Of a DNA stretch of 64,000 nt, positions 1 to 8,041 are shown one piece after another. Under the pieces are notes generated by a model. That model was not told the origin of the DNA and ran no database searches. It saw nothing but the letters and a program-made list of their open reading frames with translations. Each line of letters opens with the position of its first letter. Positions within the stretch are counted from its first letter, which is position 1. Source of the DNA: Pseudoxanthomonas sp. X-1 (lineage in GTDB: Bacteria > Pseudomonadota > Gammaproteobacteria > Xanthomonadales > Xanthomonadaceae); the NCBI RefSeq assembly GCF_020042665.1, contig NZ_CP083376.1, positions 3,136,001 to 3,200,000 of the forward strand. Direction: 5' to 3'. Made by a program: the position numbers and the translations under genes.

Positions 1-612
1 AGTCGAGATTGAAAATTCACTGGAATCGAGTTGGCCTAAAGTTTGCGAGTTGAGCAGCCCATCAACACGAAGGCGTGTTAGCAGCTTAAACGTTCCAGTG
101 TCCTCGAACCTGGCTTGTTGCATCGGCGACCAAGCGCTTCGGCCAGCCCCCTCCAGCGCGCCCGTGTGCTTTAGGCGGATGAACGGGCGAGCTTCCTCTC
201 GTGAATCAGCAAGAGCGACGTCAATTCTTGTTGAAATTTCGTCGATCGCATACTCGTTTCGGAGCGCATGCATCCGACGATTTAATGAAGCCGGCATGCC
301 TATATCATCACGATCAAGCAGAGTGGGCTCGGTAAGTAGCTTGAGAGCTGTTACTCGCCTATTACCATCCAGCACGATGTAGCGCCCTGGAGCCTGCGGG
401 TTAGCGATCACAATTAGCCGCTCGCTAGGATCTATGCTGGCGAGTTCGCAGATACTCTTGGCTAAGACATACACCTTTTCGCCAATGCGCTCGCCGATTC
501 GCTCGGACTGCAGAATTTCCGAAATGGCTTGGGTCTGATGTTGCGCTGGATCGATCCTCGGGTTCCGAAGATCTAGGTCCAGTGTTGCGAGGTCAACAGT
601 CAAGCTCTGCAT
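1..612 (-). CDS. ParB/sulfiredoxin-like N-terminal domain protein, C-terminus cut by window edge
   Basis: Reading the minus strand from an ATG at 612 gives 204 codons with no stop before the window edge. The protein has the hallmark of the ParB/Srx fold: RLIVIANP (about 65-72) then YIVLDGNRRVTALKLL (78-93), where the GNRR box would bind nucleotide. A later stretch (RPFIRLKHTGALEG, 139-152) resembles stand-alone ParB-like proteins found in accessory regions. An in-frame stop at 676-678 excludes an upstream start. Base and codon use differ from the rest of the window: 58 of the first 120 bases are G/C and TTA, CTA, AGA and ATA codons occur, which suggests transfer. Such proteins can be CTP-binding switches or nucleases, or serve in defence or plasmid functions; the partner genes are outside the window, so the role is unknown. 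Confidence 0.75.
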   Translation of the reverse strand, partial: MQSLTVDLATLDLDLRNPRIDPAQHQTQAISEILQSERIGERIGEKVYVLAKSICELASIDPSERLIVIANPQAPGRYIVLDGNRRVTALKLLTEPTLLDRDDIGMPASLNRRMHALRNEYAIDEISTRIDVALADSREEARPFIRLKHTGALEGAGRSAWSPMQQARFEDTGTFKLLTRLRVDGLLNSQTLGQLDSSEFSIST

Positions 613-946
613 ATGGGCCCCTGGTCCGTCAGTATGTGCCCGCGCTGCAGGCCCCCACAGGTTAACCGATGGGAGTCACCGCTAAAGACGCTGGGAAAGC
701 GGCTCAGCGCCGTTCGATGGCGGGCAGCATGGCGACCTCGGCGGAGAAAAGCGCGCTTGGGCAATCCAGCCTTGCTCGGAGCCTGGCAAGACCGGTGGGC
801 ACTCGGATGTTGCTGGTGGAGGGGCGTCGACCTTAAGCGTTTGGACAGCGCGGCTAATTGCGATCGCCAATCCCACAGACTAGGGGCGTTTGCGCCATCA
901 GGGCGCGTTGGGACAGCCGCGCAGGCGGCTTTCCGAGTGGCCCGCT
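613..946. other. intergenic stretch without a recognisable gene
   Basis: 334 bases lie between the ParB-like start and the pirin stop. Open frames exist on both strands but none shows a recognisable domain or a convincing ribosome binding site. A short 6-bp stem (agccgc/gcggct, 915-930) lies just downstream of pirin but has no T-run, so it is at best a weak terminator. This is where the low-GC accessory DNA meets typical high-GC chromosome. Confidence 0.5.
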
Positions 947-1801
947 CTAGAAGCGGCCCTCCTGGAAATCGACGAAGGCCTGCATCAGCTCCTGGCGGGT
1001 GTTCATGACGAACGGGCCGTGGCGCACCACCGGCTCGCGCAGCGGGCGGCCGGCGACCAGGATCACGCGCGCGCCCTGCGCGCCGGCCTGCAGGACCAGC
1101 GACTCCCCGCCGCCGAGCACCGCCAGCGTGCGGCTGGGCAGTTCGCGTGCGCCGTCGCCCTCGCCCACCGTGACCTCGCCTTCGTAGGCATAGGCGAAGG
1201 CGTTGTGGCCTGCGGGCAGGGCGTAGGTCCAGCGCGCGCCGGGCGCGAGCGCGATGTCCAGGTACAGCGGGTCGGTCGCCGGCTGCACGATCGGCCCGGT
1301 CACTTCGCCGACCGCACCGGCGATCACCTTGACCTCCACGCCGGCCGACGGGGTGGCCACCGGGATGCGCTCGGGGGCGAACTCCTGGTACCTGGGCGCG
1401 GTCATCTTGTCCTTGGCCGGCAGGTTGACCCACAGCTGGAAGCCGCGCATGCGGCCGGATTCCTGCTCGGGCATCTCCGAATGCACCAGGCCGCGCCCGG
1501 CGGTCATCCACTGCACGCTGCCCGGGGTGAGCAGGCCTTCGTTGCCATGGTTGTCGCGGTGGCGCATGCGCCCGTCGAGCATGTAGGTCACCGTCTCGAA
1601 GCCGCGGTGCGGGTGCTCGGGGAAGCCGGCCAGGTAGTCCTCGGCCTTGTCGGTGCCGAACTCGTCCAGCATCAGGAACGGATCCAGGTCCGGCAGTTCG
1701 GGCGTGCCGATCACGCGGGTCAGCTTGACCCCGGCGCCGTCGGACGCGGGCATGCCGCGCACGGTACGGACGATGCGGGCCGCATGGGCGGTGTCGTTCA
1801 T
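947..1801 (-). CDS. pirin family protein (bicupin; possible quercetin dioxygenase-like)
   Basis: 284 residues from the ATG at 1801. The open frame extends upstream, but that part is translated repeat DNA. The N-terminal cupin carries the pirin metal ligands: HPH in PEHPHRGFET (H63, H65) and HSE (H107, E109), which hold Fe(II). A second cupin half (Pirin_C) follows at about 175-280. Bacterial pirins act as quercetin 2,3-dioxygenases or as redox-sensing regulators of partner enzymes; which applies here cannot be told. It appears to be monocistronic: the next gene on this strand is cspA, beyond a repeat element and a terminator. Confidence 0.93.
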   Translation of the reverse strand: MNDTAHAARIVRTVRGMPASDGAGVKLTRVIGTPELPDLDPFLMLDEFGTDKAEDYLAGFPEHPHRGFETVTYMLDGRMRHRDNHGNEGLLTPGSVQWMTAGRGLVHSEMPEQESGRMRGFQLWVNLPAKDKMTAPRYQEFAPERIPVATPSAGVEVKVIAGAVGEVTGPIVQPATDPLYLDIALAPGARWTYALPAGHNAFAYAYEGEVTVGEGDGARELPSRTLAVLGGGESLVLQAGAQGARVILVAGRPLREPVVRHGPFVMNTRQELMQAFVDFQEGRF

Positions 1802-1981
1802 GGCATTACTCCAGAAGGCTTGCGTCTGGCCAGATGATGGCGACGCCGCGCGGCCGACAGTACCGCCACGCCGCGCAACGATCCATTGCGGCTGACGACG
1901 GCCGGTGCTGGAGCCTGCCTGAAGGAGTTCTTTGCGACGCGCGGAGAAGCGGGCAAGTCGAAGATACGAACGCTGGCTCGG

Positions 1982-2300
1982 CGAGCGGACTTCGCCGACC
2001 AGCCTCGACCCGGCCGGGCCTGGGCTCCTCGGCTCGGTCCGCCATCCTGGCAGACTCGCCGCCGCGGGCCATCCGTGGCTCGCTCTCCGCCAGGCCCCGG
2101 CCGGGTCGAGGCTCTGCGACGGATCGATCGAGACTTCTTTTGACTTTCGGCCCAACGTCTCCGGACGTGATGCGCGCGGCAGCGGTCCGGCGGGCGGTGG
2201 CCGCGACGAGCGAGGCAGGACGCCGAGGCCCGAATCAGGGCAGGATGCCCTGATTGAGGGAAAAGCGGCCACCGCCCGCCGGACCGCTGCCCCTCCGAAG
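1982..2300 (-). repeat. dispersed intergenic element, copy 1 (full length, nested palindromes)
   Basis: About 319 bp, read on the minus strand from ttcggaggggcagcggtccg. It aligns almost end to end with 38266-38570. A perfect 27-nt inverted repeat (2178-2204 with 2265-2291) encloses a second perfect hairpin (2233-2241 with 2247-2255). The second half carries a shared ccgggcctggcggagagcg-type block and ends at ggtcggcgaagtccgctc. Open frames over it (for example the 5' extension of pirin) are artefacts. No transposase is encoded, so it would have to be moved in trans if it is mobile. Confidence 0.8.
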
Positions 2301-2350
2301 TCAACAAACTCACAGACACACCGAGGTTCCTTGATCAGGAGCAGGGCCAT

Positions 2351-2374
2351 AAAAAACCCCGCCGAAGCGGGGTT
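2351..2374 (-). terminator. Rho-independent terminator of cspA
   Basis: Reading the minus strand, an AACCCCGC/GCGGGGTT stem with a four-base loop is followed directly by six T residues. It lies 28 bases after the cspA stop. Confidence 0.9.
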
Positions 2375-2401
2375 CAAGAAAACGGTGCGAGTTCGGCTTC
2401 T

Positions 2402-2608
2402 TCAGGTGGCCGGGGTGATGTTGGACGCCTGCGCGCCCTTGGGGCCCTGCGTCACCTCGTAGCTCACGCGCTGGCCTTCCTGCAAGGTGCGGAAGCCTTT
2501 GGCGTTGATCGCGGTGTGATGCGCGAAGACATCGGCGCTGCCATCTTCCGGCGCGATGAATCCGAAGCCCTTCGCATCGTTGAACCACTTGACGGTACCG
2601 TACGGCAT
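2402..2608 (-). CDS. cold-shock domain protein, CspA family
   Basis: 68 residues from the ATG at 2608. A single-stranded nucleic-acid-binding cold-shock domain fills the protein: RNP1-like [11 protein letters not shown] (13-23) and RNP2-like DVFAHHTA (26-33). The RNP1 and RNP2 aromatics are present. Proteins of this family bind RNA and act as chaperones or antiterminators in the cytoplasm. It is monocistronic, with its own promoter (2672-2700), a leader of about 57 nt and a strong terminator. Cold inducibility cannot be judged from sequence, as many paralogues are constitutive. Confidence 0.95.
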   Translation of the reverse strand: MPYGTVKWFNDAKGFGFIAPEDGSADVFAHHTAINAKGFRTLQEGQRVSYEVTQGPKGAQASNITPAT

Positions 2609-2671
2609 AGCTCTCTGTATCCCCAGATTTGGATCGGTGGTGTTGCGCTGCCAGGTAGCCGCGCGTGTCCG

Positions 2672-2700
2672 AGTATGCAAAGACGCGCGGAGCTTGACAA
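2672..2700 (-). promoter_or_regulatory. candidate sigma-70 promoter of cspA
   Basis: On the minus strand TTGTCA (2695-2700) is followed after exactly 17 bases by CATACT (2672-2677). The -35 box abuts the stop codon of the upstream phosphorylase gene. Transcription would start near 2665 and give a leader of about 57 nt. Confidence 0.6.
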
Positions 2701-3447
2701 TCACCCGCGCGCCAGTTCGCCCACCAGCTCGGCCATGCCCGAGGACGCCGCCTCCACGTTGGCCAGCACCTCGGCCATGGTGATCTCCTCGCCGGTGCCG
2801 CAGCCGGCGGCCCAGTTGGCCACGATCGCCAGGCAGGCGTAGTCCAGGCCCAGCTCGCGCGCCAGCCCGGCTTCGGGCATGCCGGTCATGCCGACCAGGT
2901 CGCAGCCGTCGCGCTTCATGCGCGCGATTTCCGCCTTGGTTTCCAGGCGCGGGCCCTGGGTGGCGCCGTAGCAGCCGCCGTCGACCACCTTGACCCCCGT
3001 CACCCGCGCCGCGGCCAGCACCTTGTGGCGCAACATTGGCGTATAGGGATCGCCGAAGTCCACGTGCAGCACCTGGCCGCCCTCCTCGCACAGCGTGGAG
3101 ATGCGGCCCCAGGTGTAGTCGATGAGCTGGTCCGGGCAGGCCAGCACGCGCGGGCCGAAGCGCTCGGTGATGCCACCGACGGTGTTGAGCGCCAGCACGC
3201 GCATGGCGCCCAGCTGCTTGAGCGCGGCCAGATTCGCGCGGTAGTTGACCTTGTGCGGCGGCAGCGAATGGCCCTCGCCATGACGCGCCAGGAAGGCCAC
3301 GCGCCGGCCCAGCACCGTGCCCACGCGGACCGGACCGGAGGGCGCGCCGTAGGGCGTGTCGACGTGGCGGGTTTCCACGTCGTCCAGCGTGGCCAGCTGG
3401 TACACGCCGGTGCCGCCGATGACGGCCAGGTCGATGCGCTGGCTCAC
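2701..3447 (-). CDS. S-methyl-5'-thioinosine phosphorylase (MTAP/PNP family)
   Basis: 248 residues starting at a GTG (3447) whose GTGA overlaps the hpt stop by four bases, which implies translational coupling. Family features: phosphate-binding IGGTG (10-14), [18 protein letters not shown] (55-72), QGPRLET (164-170) and [12 protein letters not shown] (187-198). The enzyme cleaves methylthio-nucleosides with phosphate to give the base and 5-methylthioribose-1-phosphate. In Pseudomonas the orthologue prefers methylthioinosine, so hypoxanthine would be released and used by the adjacent Hpt, which fits the operon. An adenosine-preferring MTAP is the alternative; specificity is inferred, not seen. 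Confidence 0.85.
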   Translation of the reverse strand: MSQRIDLAVIGGTGVYQLATLDDVETRHVDTPYGAPSGPVRVGTVLGRRVAFLARHGEGHSLPPHKVNYRANLAALKQLGAMRVLALNTVGGITERFGPRVLACPDQLIDYTWGRISTLCEEGGQVLHVDFGDPYTPMLRHKVLAAARVTGVKVVDGGCYGATQGPRLETKAEIARMKRDGCDLVGMTGMPEAGLARELGLDYACLAIVANWAAGCGTGEEITMAEVLANVEAASSGMAELVGELARG

Positions 3448-4010
3448 GCGCCCTCCTTCATCGCGTAGATGGCCGGCAGGTTGCGCAGGTGCTCGTGCAC
3501 GTCCATGCCGAAGCCGAACACGTAGCGGTCCGGCACTTCGACGCCGACGTAATCGGCCTTGACCTCGGCCAGCGCGCGGTCGTGGCGCTTGACGGTAAGC
3601 GCGGCGATGCGCACGTCGGTGGCACCCTGCTCCAGGCACCACTGGCGCACCGCCAGCAGGGTCAGGCCTTCGTCGAGGATGTCGTCCACCAGCAGCACGC
3701 GGCGGCCATACAGCGCGGTGGCCGGGCGATGCTTCCAGACCAGTTCGCCACCCTCGGTCTCGCCGCGGTAGCGCGTGGCGTGCAGGTAGTCGTACTGCAG
3801 GTCCAGGCCGCGCAGGCCCAGTTCCAGCGAGAGCTGGCCGGCGAACGGCAGGCCGCCGTGCATGATGGTCAGGAACACCGGCACCTCGCCGGCGTAGTCG
3901 CGCGCGATGGCGTCGGCCATCCTGGCGATGGCGGCATCGATGGTCGGGCGATCCACCAGCAGGTCGGCGTTGGCCAGGGCCTGGCGGATGGTCGGAGCGG
4001 TGTTGGACAT
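3444..4010 (-). CDS. hpt: hypoxanthine-guanine phosphoribosyltransferase
   Basis: 188 residues. The PRPP-binding loop is [14 protein letters not shown] (105-118), with DEGLT in place of the usual DTGxT, and an HGG-type loop occurs at 51-53. It converts hypoxanthine or guanine plus PRPP to IMP or GMP in purine salvage. The ATG at 4010 shares one base with the nagZ stop and the stop overlaps the downstream phosphorylase start, so nagZ-hpt-phosphorylase is one operon. The divergent loop fits the short proteobacterial HGPRT clade, but strict hypoxanthine versus guanine preference is not predictable. Confidence 0.92.
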   Translation of the reverse strand: MSNTAPTIRQALANADLLVDRPTIDAAIARMADAIARDYAGEVPVFLTIMHGGLPFAGQLSLELGLRGLDLQYDYLHATRYRGETEGGELVWKHRPATALYGRRVLLVDDILDEGLTLLAVRQWCLEQGATDVRIAALTVKRHDRALAEVKADYVGVEVPDRYVFGFGMDVHEHLRNLPAIYAMKEGA

Positions 4011-5011
4011 CAGGCGGTTCCCTTGGAGGAGGACAGGCGCGCGAGCGCGGTCTGGTGGCGCGTGTCGGCCAGCAGGCCTTCCCACGCGCGCGGGCCGCGG
4101 CCGATCAGCCCGATCAGCGCGGCGGTGTTGAGAGAACGGCCCTCGACGGCGCGCAGCGCCTCGTCGACGACCTCGGGATGGCAGGCCAGCACTACGTCGC
4201 AACCGGCGTCCAGGTGCAGCGCCACGCGCCTGGCGACGCCGCCGGCGGCATGCGCGGCGGCCATGGAGATGTCGTCGGAGAACACCACGCCGCGGAAGCC
4301 CAGGTCCTCGCGCAGCAGGCGCACCCAGCGCGGCGAATAGCCGGCCGGCTCCGGCGCCACCGCCGGATACACCACATGCGCCATCATCACCGCGTCGGCC
4401 CCGGCGTCGATGCCGGCGGCGAAGGGCACCAGGTCCTGCGCCTGCAGCTCGTCCAGCGGGCGCGGATCGGTGGCCACATCGACGTGGGTGTCCTCCAGCA
4501 CGGTGCCGTGGCCGGGGAAATGCTTGAGCGTGGCCGCCATGTCGGCCGCGTGCATGCCGGCCACGTAGGCGCGGGTGAGCGCGGCTACCACCTGCGGGTC
4601 GGCGGCGAAGGCGCGGTCGCCGATGGCGCGGTTGCCGCGGCCCAGGTCGACCACCGGGGCGAAGCTCAGGTCCACGCCGCTGGCGCGCACCTGGCTGGCC
4701 ATCAGCCAGGCGTGCTCACGCGCCGCTTCCAGCGCGCCGGCCGGATCGGTCGCGTACTGCGCGCCGAAGCTGGCCAGCGGCGGCAGCGCGGCGTAGCCGT
4801 CGCGGAAACGCTGCACGCGCCCGCCTTCCTGGTCCACGCACACCAGCAGCGGACGCGGGGCCGCCTGCCGGATCGACGCGCTCAGCGCCGTGACCTGCTC
4901 GCGCGAGGCGAAGTTGCGCGCGAACAGGATCACCCCGGCCACCGCATCGTGCTGCAGCCAGTCGCGTTCCCGGGGGGCCAGTTCGGTGCCGGCCAGGCCG
5001 ATCACGAGCAT
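4010..5011 (-). CDS. nagZ: beta-N-acetylhexosaminidase NagZ (GH3)
   Basis: 333 residues from the ATG at 5011; the open frame reaches further upstream but MLVIGLAG is the family start. GH3 signatures are KHFPGHGT (163-170) with the following DTHVD, and FSDDISM (244-250) carrying the nucleophilic aspartate. NagZ removes GlcNAc from anhydro-muropeptides in the cytoplasm during peptidoglycan recycling; its product influences AmpC induction in many Gram-negatives. No signal peptide is present, as expected. First gene of the nagZ-hpt-phosphorylase operon. Confidence 0.95.
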   Translation of the reverse strand: MLVIGLAGTELAPRERDWLQHDAVAGVILFARNFASREQVTALSASIRQAAPRPLLVCVDQEGGRVQRFRDGYAALPPLASFGAQYATDPAGALEAAREHAWLMASQVRASGVDLSFAPVVDLGRGNRAIGDRAFAADPQVVAALTRAYVAGMHAADMAATLKHFPGHGTVLEDTHVDVATDPRPLDELQAQDLVPFAAGIDAGADAVMMAHVVYPAVAPEPAGYSPRWVRLLREDLGFRGVVFSDDISMAAAHAAGGVARRVALHLDAGCDVVLACHPEVVDEALRAVEGRSLNTAALIGLIGRGPRAWEGLLADTRHQTALARLSSSKGTA

Positions 5012-5125
5012 TGGGTCGAGACTCCGTGGGCCGCGCGGTCGCGCGGGATCGAAAGATTGTCGCAGAAGCACCGGTCCGCTGGCGTCCCGAGGCCCGCGAC
5101 ACGGGGCTTCGGGGCGCGCAGGGGT

Positions 5126-5656
5126 TCAGCCCGCGGGGGCCGCGGCGGCCTCGCCGGCGCGCTCGGCCGCGCTCCATTGCGCGTAGGGCCGGTCGGCCAG
5201 GGCCAGGTTGTAGTAGCGCGGCTGGTCGGTGACCTCCGCGCCGAGCCAGGCGGGACGTTCGAACGGCTCGTCGGCGTGGGCCAGCTCGATCTCGGCCACC
5301 ACCAGCCCGGCGTTGTCGCCGGCGAACGCGTCGATCTCCCACAGGTGCGCACCCACCTGCACCAGGTGCCGGGTCTTCTCCACGCGCCCGCCCACGCACA
5401 GCCGCAGCAGCGCCTGGGCGTCGGCGACGGGGATCGGATACTCGAACTCCTGGCGGGTATGCCCGAGCTGGCGCGACTTGATGTTCAGCGCGGCCGCATC
5501 GCCCTCCAGGCGCACCCGCACCGAGGCCAGCTGCGCGCCGCCGGACACCACCGACAGGTCGTTGAGATAGCCCTGCGCCATCGGAATGGCGCGATGCGCC
5601 GCCGCGCGCCACCCCTCGTTAGCCAGCAGGAACTTGCGTTCGATTTCGATGCCCAT
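5126..5656 (-). CDS. CYTH domain protein, probable inorganic triphosphatase
   Basis: 176 residues beginning with the ExExK signature (E4, E6, K8 in MGIEIERKFLL). Alternating basic and acidic strands line the triphosphate tunnel of this fold, for example RVRLEGD, LNIKSRQ and EFEYPI. Short CYTH proteins of this type hydrolyse inorganic tripolyphosphate; class IV adenylate cyclases share the fold but tend to cluster elsewhere. An Ala/Gly-rich tail follows residue 165. It lies 114 bases upstream of nagZ on the same strand and could be read into that operon. Confidence 0.9.
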   Translation of the reverse strand: MGIEIERKFLLANEGWRAAAHRAIPMAQGYLNDLSVVSGGAQLASVRVRLEGDAAALNIKSRQLGHTRQEFEYPIPVADAQALLRLCVGGRVEKTRHLVQVGAHLWEIDAFAGDNAGLVVAEIELAHADEPFERPAWLGAEVTDQPRYYNLALADRPYAQWSAAERAGEAAAAPAG

Positions 5657-5701
5657 GGCGTTGCCTGTGTGTGGGGGGACAAGGAGGTGCGTCTACTCTT
5701 G

Positions 5702-5736
5702 CCCCCTCCCTTTTGCGCGCAGCGCAAAGGGGAGGG
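5702..5736. repeat. inverted repeat in the CYTH-rlmD gap
   Basis: A near-perfect stem, ctcccttttgcgc against gcgcaaaggggag, with a 3-base loop. It is followed by gttggggtggggtc, a phrase common in intergenic repeats of Xanthomonadaceae. The rest of 5657-5855 shows no gene. It may affect mRNA ends between rlmD and the CYTH gene. Confidence 0.5.
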
Positions 5737-5855
5737 TTGGGGTGGGGTCGCTTTTGCTCTTGCTCGTGCTTGGCCGCGAAGAGCACCGCCTCCCCCCGCA
5801 ATCGCTAGCCGCGATTTCGAGCTCCCCTTCGCTGCGCGATACGGAGGGAGCGGAG

Positions 5856-7199
5856 TCACTCCCGCTCGAACAGCGCGATCGACTCCACGTGCGCGGTCTG
5901 CGGAAACATGTCCATTGCGCCAGCAGAGACCAGCCTGAAGCCGCATTCGTTGACCAGATAGCCCGCATCGCGCGCCAGCGAGCCGGGATGGCAGCTGACA
6001 TAGACGATGCGCGAGAACTGTTGCAGCGGCAGCTGCCGCAGCACGTCGATCGCGCCCGAGCGCGGCGGGTCCAGCAGCAGCTTGTCGAAGCCCGCGCGCA
6101 TCCACGGGGCGTCGCGCTGGTCGGTGGTCAGGTCGGCGGCGAAGAACTGCGCGTTGGACAGGCCATTGCGCTGCGCATTCTCCTGCGCGCGCGCCACCAG
6201 CCCGGCCTCGCCCTCCACACCGACCACCTCGCCCACCAGCCGCGCCAGCGGCAGGGTGAAGTTGCCCAGCCCGCAGAACAGGTCCAGCACGCGCTCGCCC
6301 GGCTGCGGATCCAGCAGCGCGAAGGCATGCGCGATCATCTTCTCGTTGAGCTTGCCGTTGACCTGGATGAAATCCAGCGGCCGGAACGCCAGCTCGATGT
6401 CCCACGGCGCCAGCCGGAAGGACAGCGGCACCTGCGCCGGCCACAGCGGATGCACGGTGTGGTTGCCGCCCGGCTGCAGGAAGATGGCGAAGTCCTGCTC
6501 CTGGGCGAAGGCGGTCAGGATGTCCAGGTCGTCCTGCACCAGCGGCGCCAGGTGGCGCACGACCAGGGCGATGGCCGCATCGCCGGCGATGAACTCGATC
6601 TGCGGGATGTCCGCGCGCCCGGCCAGGCGGTCGATGCACTGCGCCAGCGCTTCGATTCTGAAGCCGATCTGCGGGATCAGCGTATGGCACTCGCGCAGGT
6701 CCGCGACGAAGCGCGGGTCCTGCTCGCGGAAGCCCACCAGGGTCTTGTCCTTCTTTTCCACGCGCCGCACCGAGAAGCGGCCCTTGCGCCGGTAGCCCCA
6801 GCTGCCTTCATGCAGCACCGGCAGCACGCTGGCCGGCGCGACATGGCCGATGCGCGTCAGGTTCTCCAGCAGTGTGTGCTGCTTGTAGGCGATCTGCTTG
6901 GTCTCTTCCAGGTGCTGCAGCACGCAGCCGCCGCAGGTGCCGAAATGCGGGCAGCGCGGCGTGACGCGGTCGGGCGAGGCCTGGAGCACCTCGAGCGTGC
7001 GCGCCTCGTCGAAGTGCTTGCTGCGCGCGGTCTGCTCCACCCGCACGCGCTCACCCGGCAGCGCGCCGGTGACGAACACGGCCTTGCCCGACTCGCCGGG
7101 CACGGCCGGGGGGCGGCGGGCCACGCCGCGACCGTCGTGGCTGAGGTCGTGGATGTCCAGTTCGAAGGGGGTCTTGTCGATGCGCGGGGAACGGGCCAC
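5856..7199 (-). CDS. rlmD: 23S rRNA (uracil-1939-C5)-methyltransferase RlmD
   Basis: 447 residues. An N-terminal TRAM domain (about 10-70) is followed by four Fe-S cysteines (C83, C89, C92, C171). The SAM-binding motif is VLDLFCGLGNFTLPLA (304-319), the catalytic motif LLLDPPRSG (374-382), and the nucleophile C403 sits in VSCHPGSLARD. The protein methylates U1939 of 23S rRNA, using the iron-sulfur cluster for structure. It lies divergent to the receiver-Hpt gene with under 100 bases between starts. Confidence 0.96.
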   Translation of the reverse strand: MARSPRIDKTPFELDIHDLSHDGRGVARRPPAVPGESGKAVFVTGALPGERVRVEQTARSKHFDEARTLEVLQASPDRVTPRCPHFGTCGGCVLQHLEETKQIAYKQHTLLENLTRIGHVAPASVLPVLHEGSWGYRRKGRFSVRRVEKKDKTLVGFREQDPRFVADLRECHTLIPQIGFRIEALAQCIDRLAGRADIPQIEFIAGDAAIALVVRHLAPLVQDDLDILTAFAQEQDFAIFLQPGGNHTVHPLWPAQVPLSFRLAPWDIELAFRPLDFIQVNGKLNEKMIAHAFALLDPQPGERVLDLFCGLGNFTLPLARLVGEVVGVEGEAGLVARAQENAQRNGLSNAQFFAADLTTDQRDAPWMRAGFDKLLLDPPRSGAIDVLRQLPLQQFSRIVYVSCHPGSLARDAGYLVNECGFRLVSAGAMDMFPQTAHVESIALFERE

Positions 7200-7291
7200 G
7201 TGGCGATGAGCTGCGTGCGGGGAATCGCGTATTGTCGCAGATGCGCCGGGGCCGACGCCCGGCGCGGCCCGCCGCCGCGAAAGGAGCCCGC

Positions 7292-7993
7292 ATGGCCCCC
7301 ACCCCCCATATCCTGCTGGTCGAGGACGATCCCACCACCGGCGAGTTCATGCGCGCCGCGCTCGAAACGCTGCCGGCCACGGTGTCCATCGCGCGCAGCC
7401 AGGCCGAGGCGCTGCGGGCCGAGGGCCGCTTCGACCTGTGCCTGGTCGACGCCAACCTGCCCGACGGCCGCGGCGATGCCCTACTGGCGCGCCTGCGCGC
7501 GCGGCAGCCGGCGCTGCCGGCGCTGGCACATACCGCCGACCCCTCGCCCAGCCTGCACGCCGCGCTGTGCGCCTCGGGCTTCGCCGCGGTGGTGGTCAAG
7601 CCAGTCGGCGCGGCCTCCCTGCGCGAGGCGGCGCGCGACGCGCTGCACGCGCGCACGCCGCCGGAGACCGCGACCATCCGCACCTGCAGCGACGAGGTGC
7701 CGGTGTGGGACGACGCGGCGGCGCTGGCGGTGCTGGGCGGCAACGTCGAGCATCTGCGGACCCTGCGCGGGCTGTTCCTGCAGGAGCTCGACGCCCAGGC
7801 CGCCGCGATCGAGGCCGCCCTGGCCGCCGACGACCTGCCCGGCGCCCACCAGCAGCTGCACCGCCTGCGCGCCAGCAGCGGCTTCGTCGGCGCCGCGCGC
7901 CTGCACGCCGCTGCCAAGACCCTGGACGCCAGCCTCCCCGACCGCGCCGCCCAGGCCGAATTCCACGCCGCCTGGCAACAGACGCGCGCCTGA
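7292..7993 (+). CDS. receiver-Hpt two-domain phosphorelay protein
   Basis: 233 residues from an ATG preceded by aaggag (7281-7286). The receiver domain (5-120) has E11/D12/D13, phosphoacceptor D53 in LVDANLPDG, T81 and K103. After a linker an Hpt domain (about 140-225) carries H190 in LHRLRASSGFVGA. There is no DNA-binding or enzymatic output domain. It is therefore predicted to shuttle phosphate between a hybrid histidine kinase and another regulator. No kinase is nearby, so its partner is unknown. It is convergent with recO. Confidence 0.9.
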   Translation: MAPTPHILLVEDDPTTGEFMRAALETLPATVSIARSQAEALRAEGRFDLCLVDANLPDGRGDALLARLRARQPALPALAHTADPSPSLHAALCASGFAAVVVKPVGAASLREAARDALHARTPPETATIRTCSDEVPVWDDAAALAVLGGNVEHLRTLRGLFLQELDAQAAAIEAALAADDLPGAHQQLHRLRASSGFVGAARLHAAAKTLDASLPDRAAQAEFHAAWQQTRA

Positions 7994-8041
7994 GCGCCGC
8001 GGCGCCGAAGCTGCCCTTCTGGAAGCTTCTCGGTGGGAGTT

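Noticed and set aside
50..382. 110-codon forward open frame at the left edge
   Set aside because: It is the antisense shadow of the ParB-like gene; its Ser/Arg-rich translation has no domain.
613..1008. 131-codon forward frame upstream of pirin
   Set aside because: Runs antisense into pirin, lacks a ribosome binding site and has no recognisable domain.
1802..2377. Long N-terminal extension of the pirin frame
   Set aside because: It translates the repeat element; family members start at the ATG at 1801.
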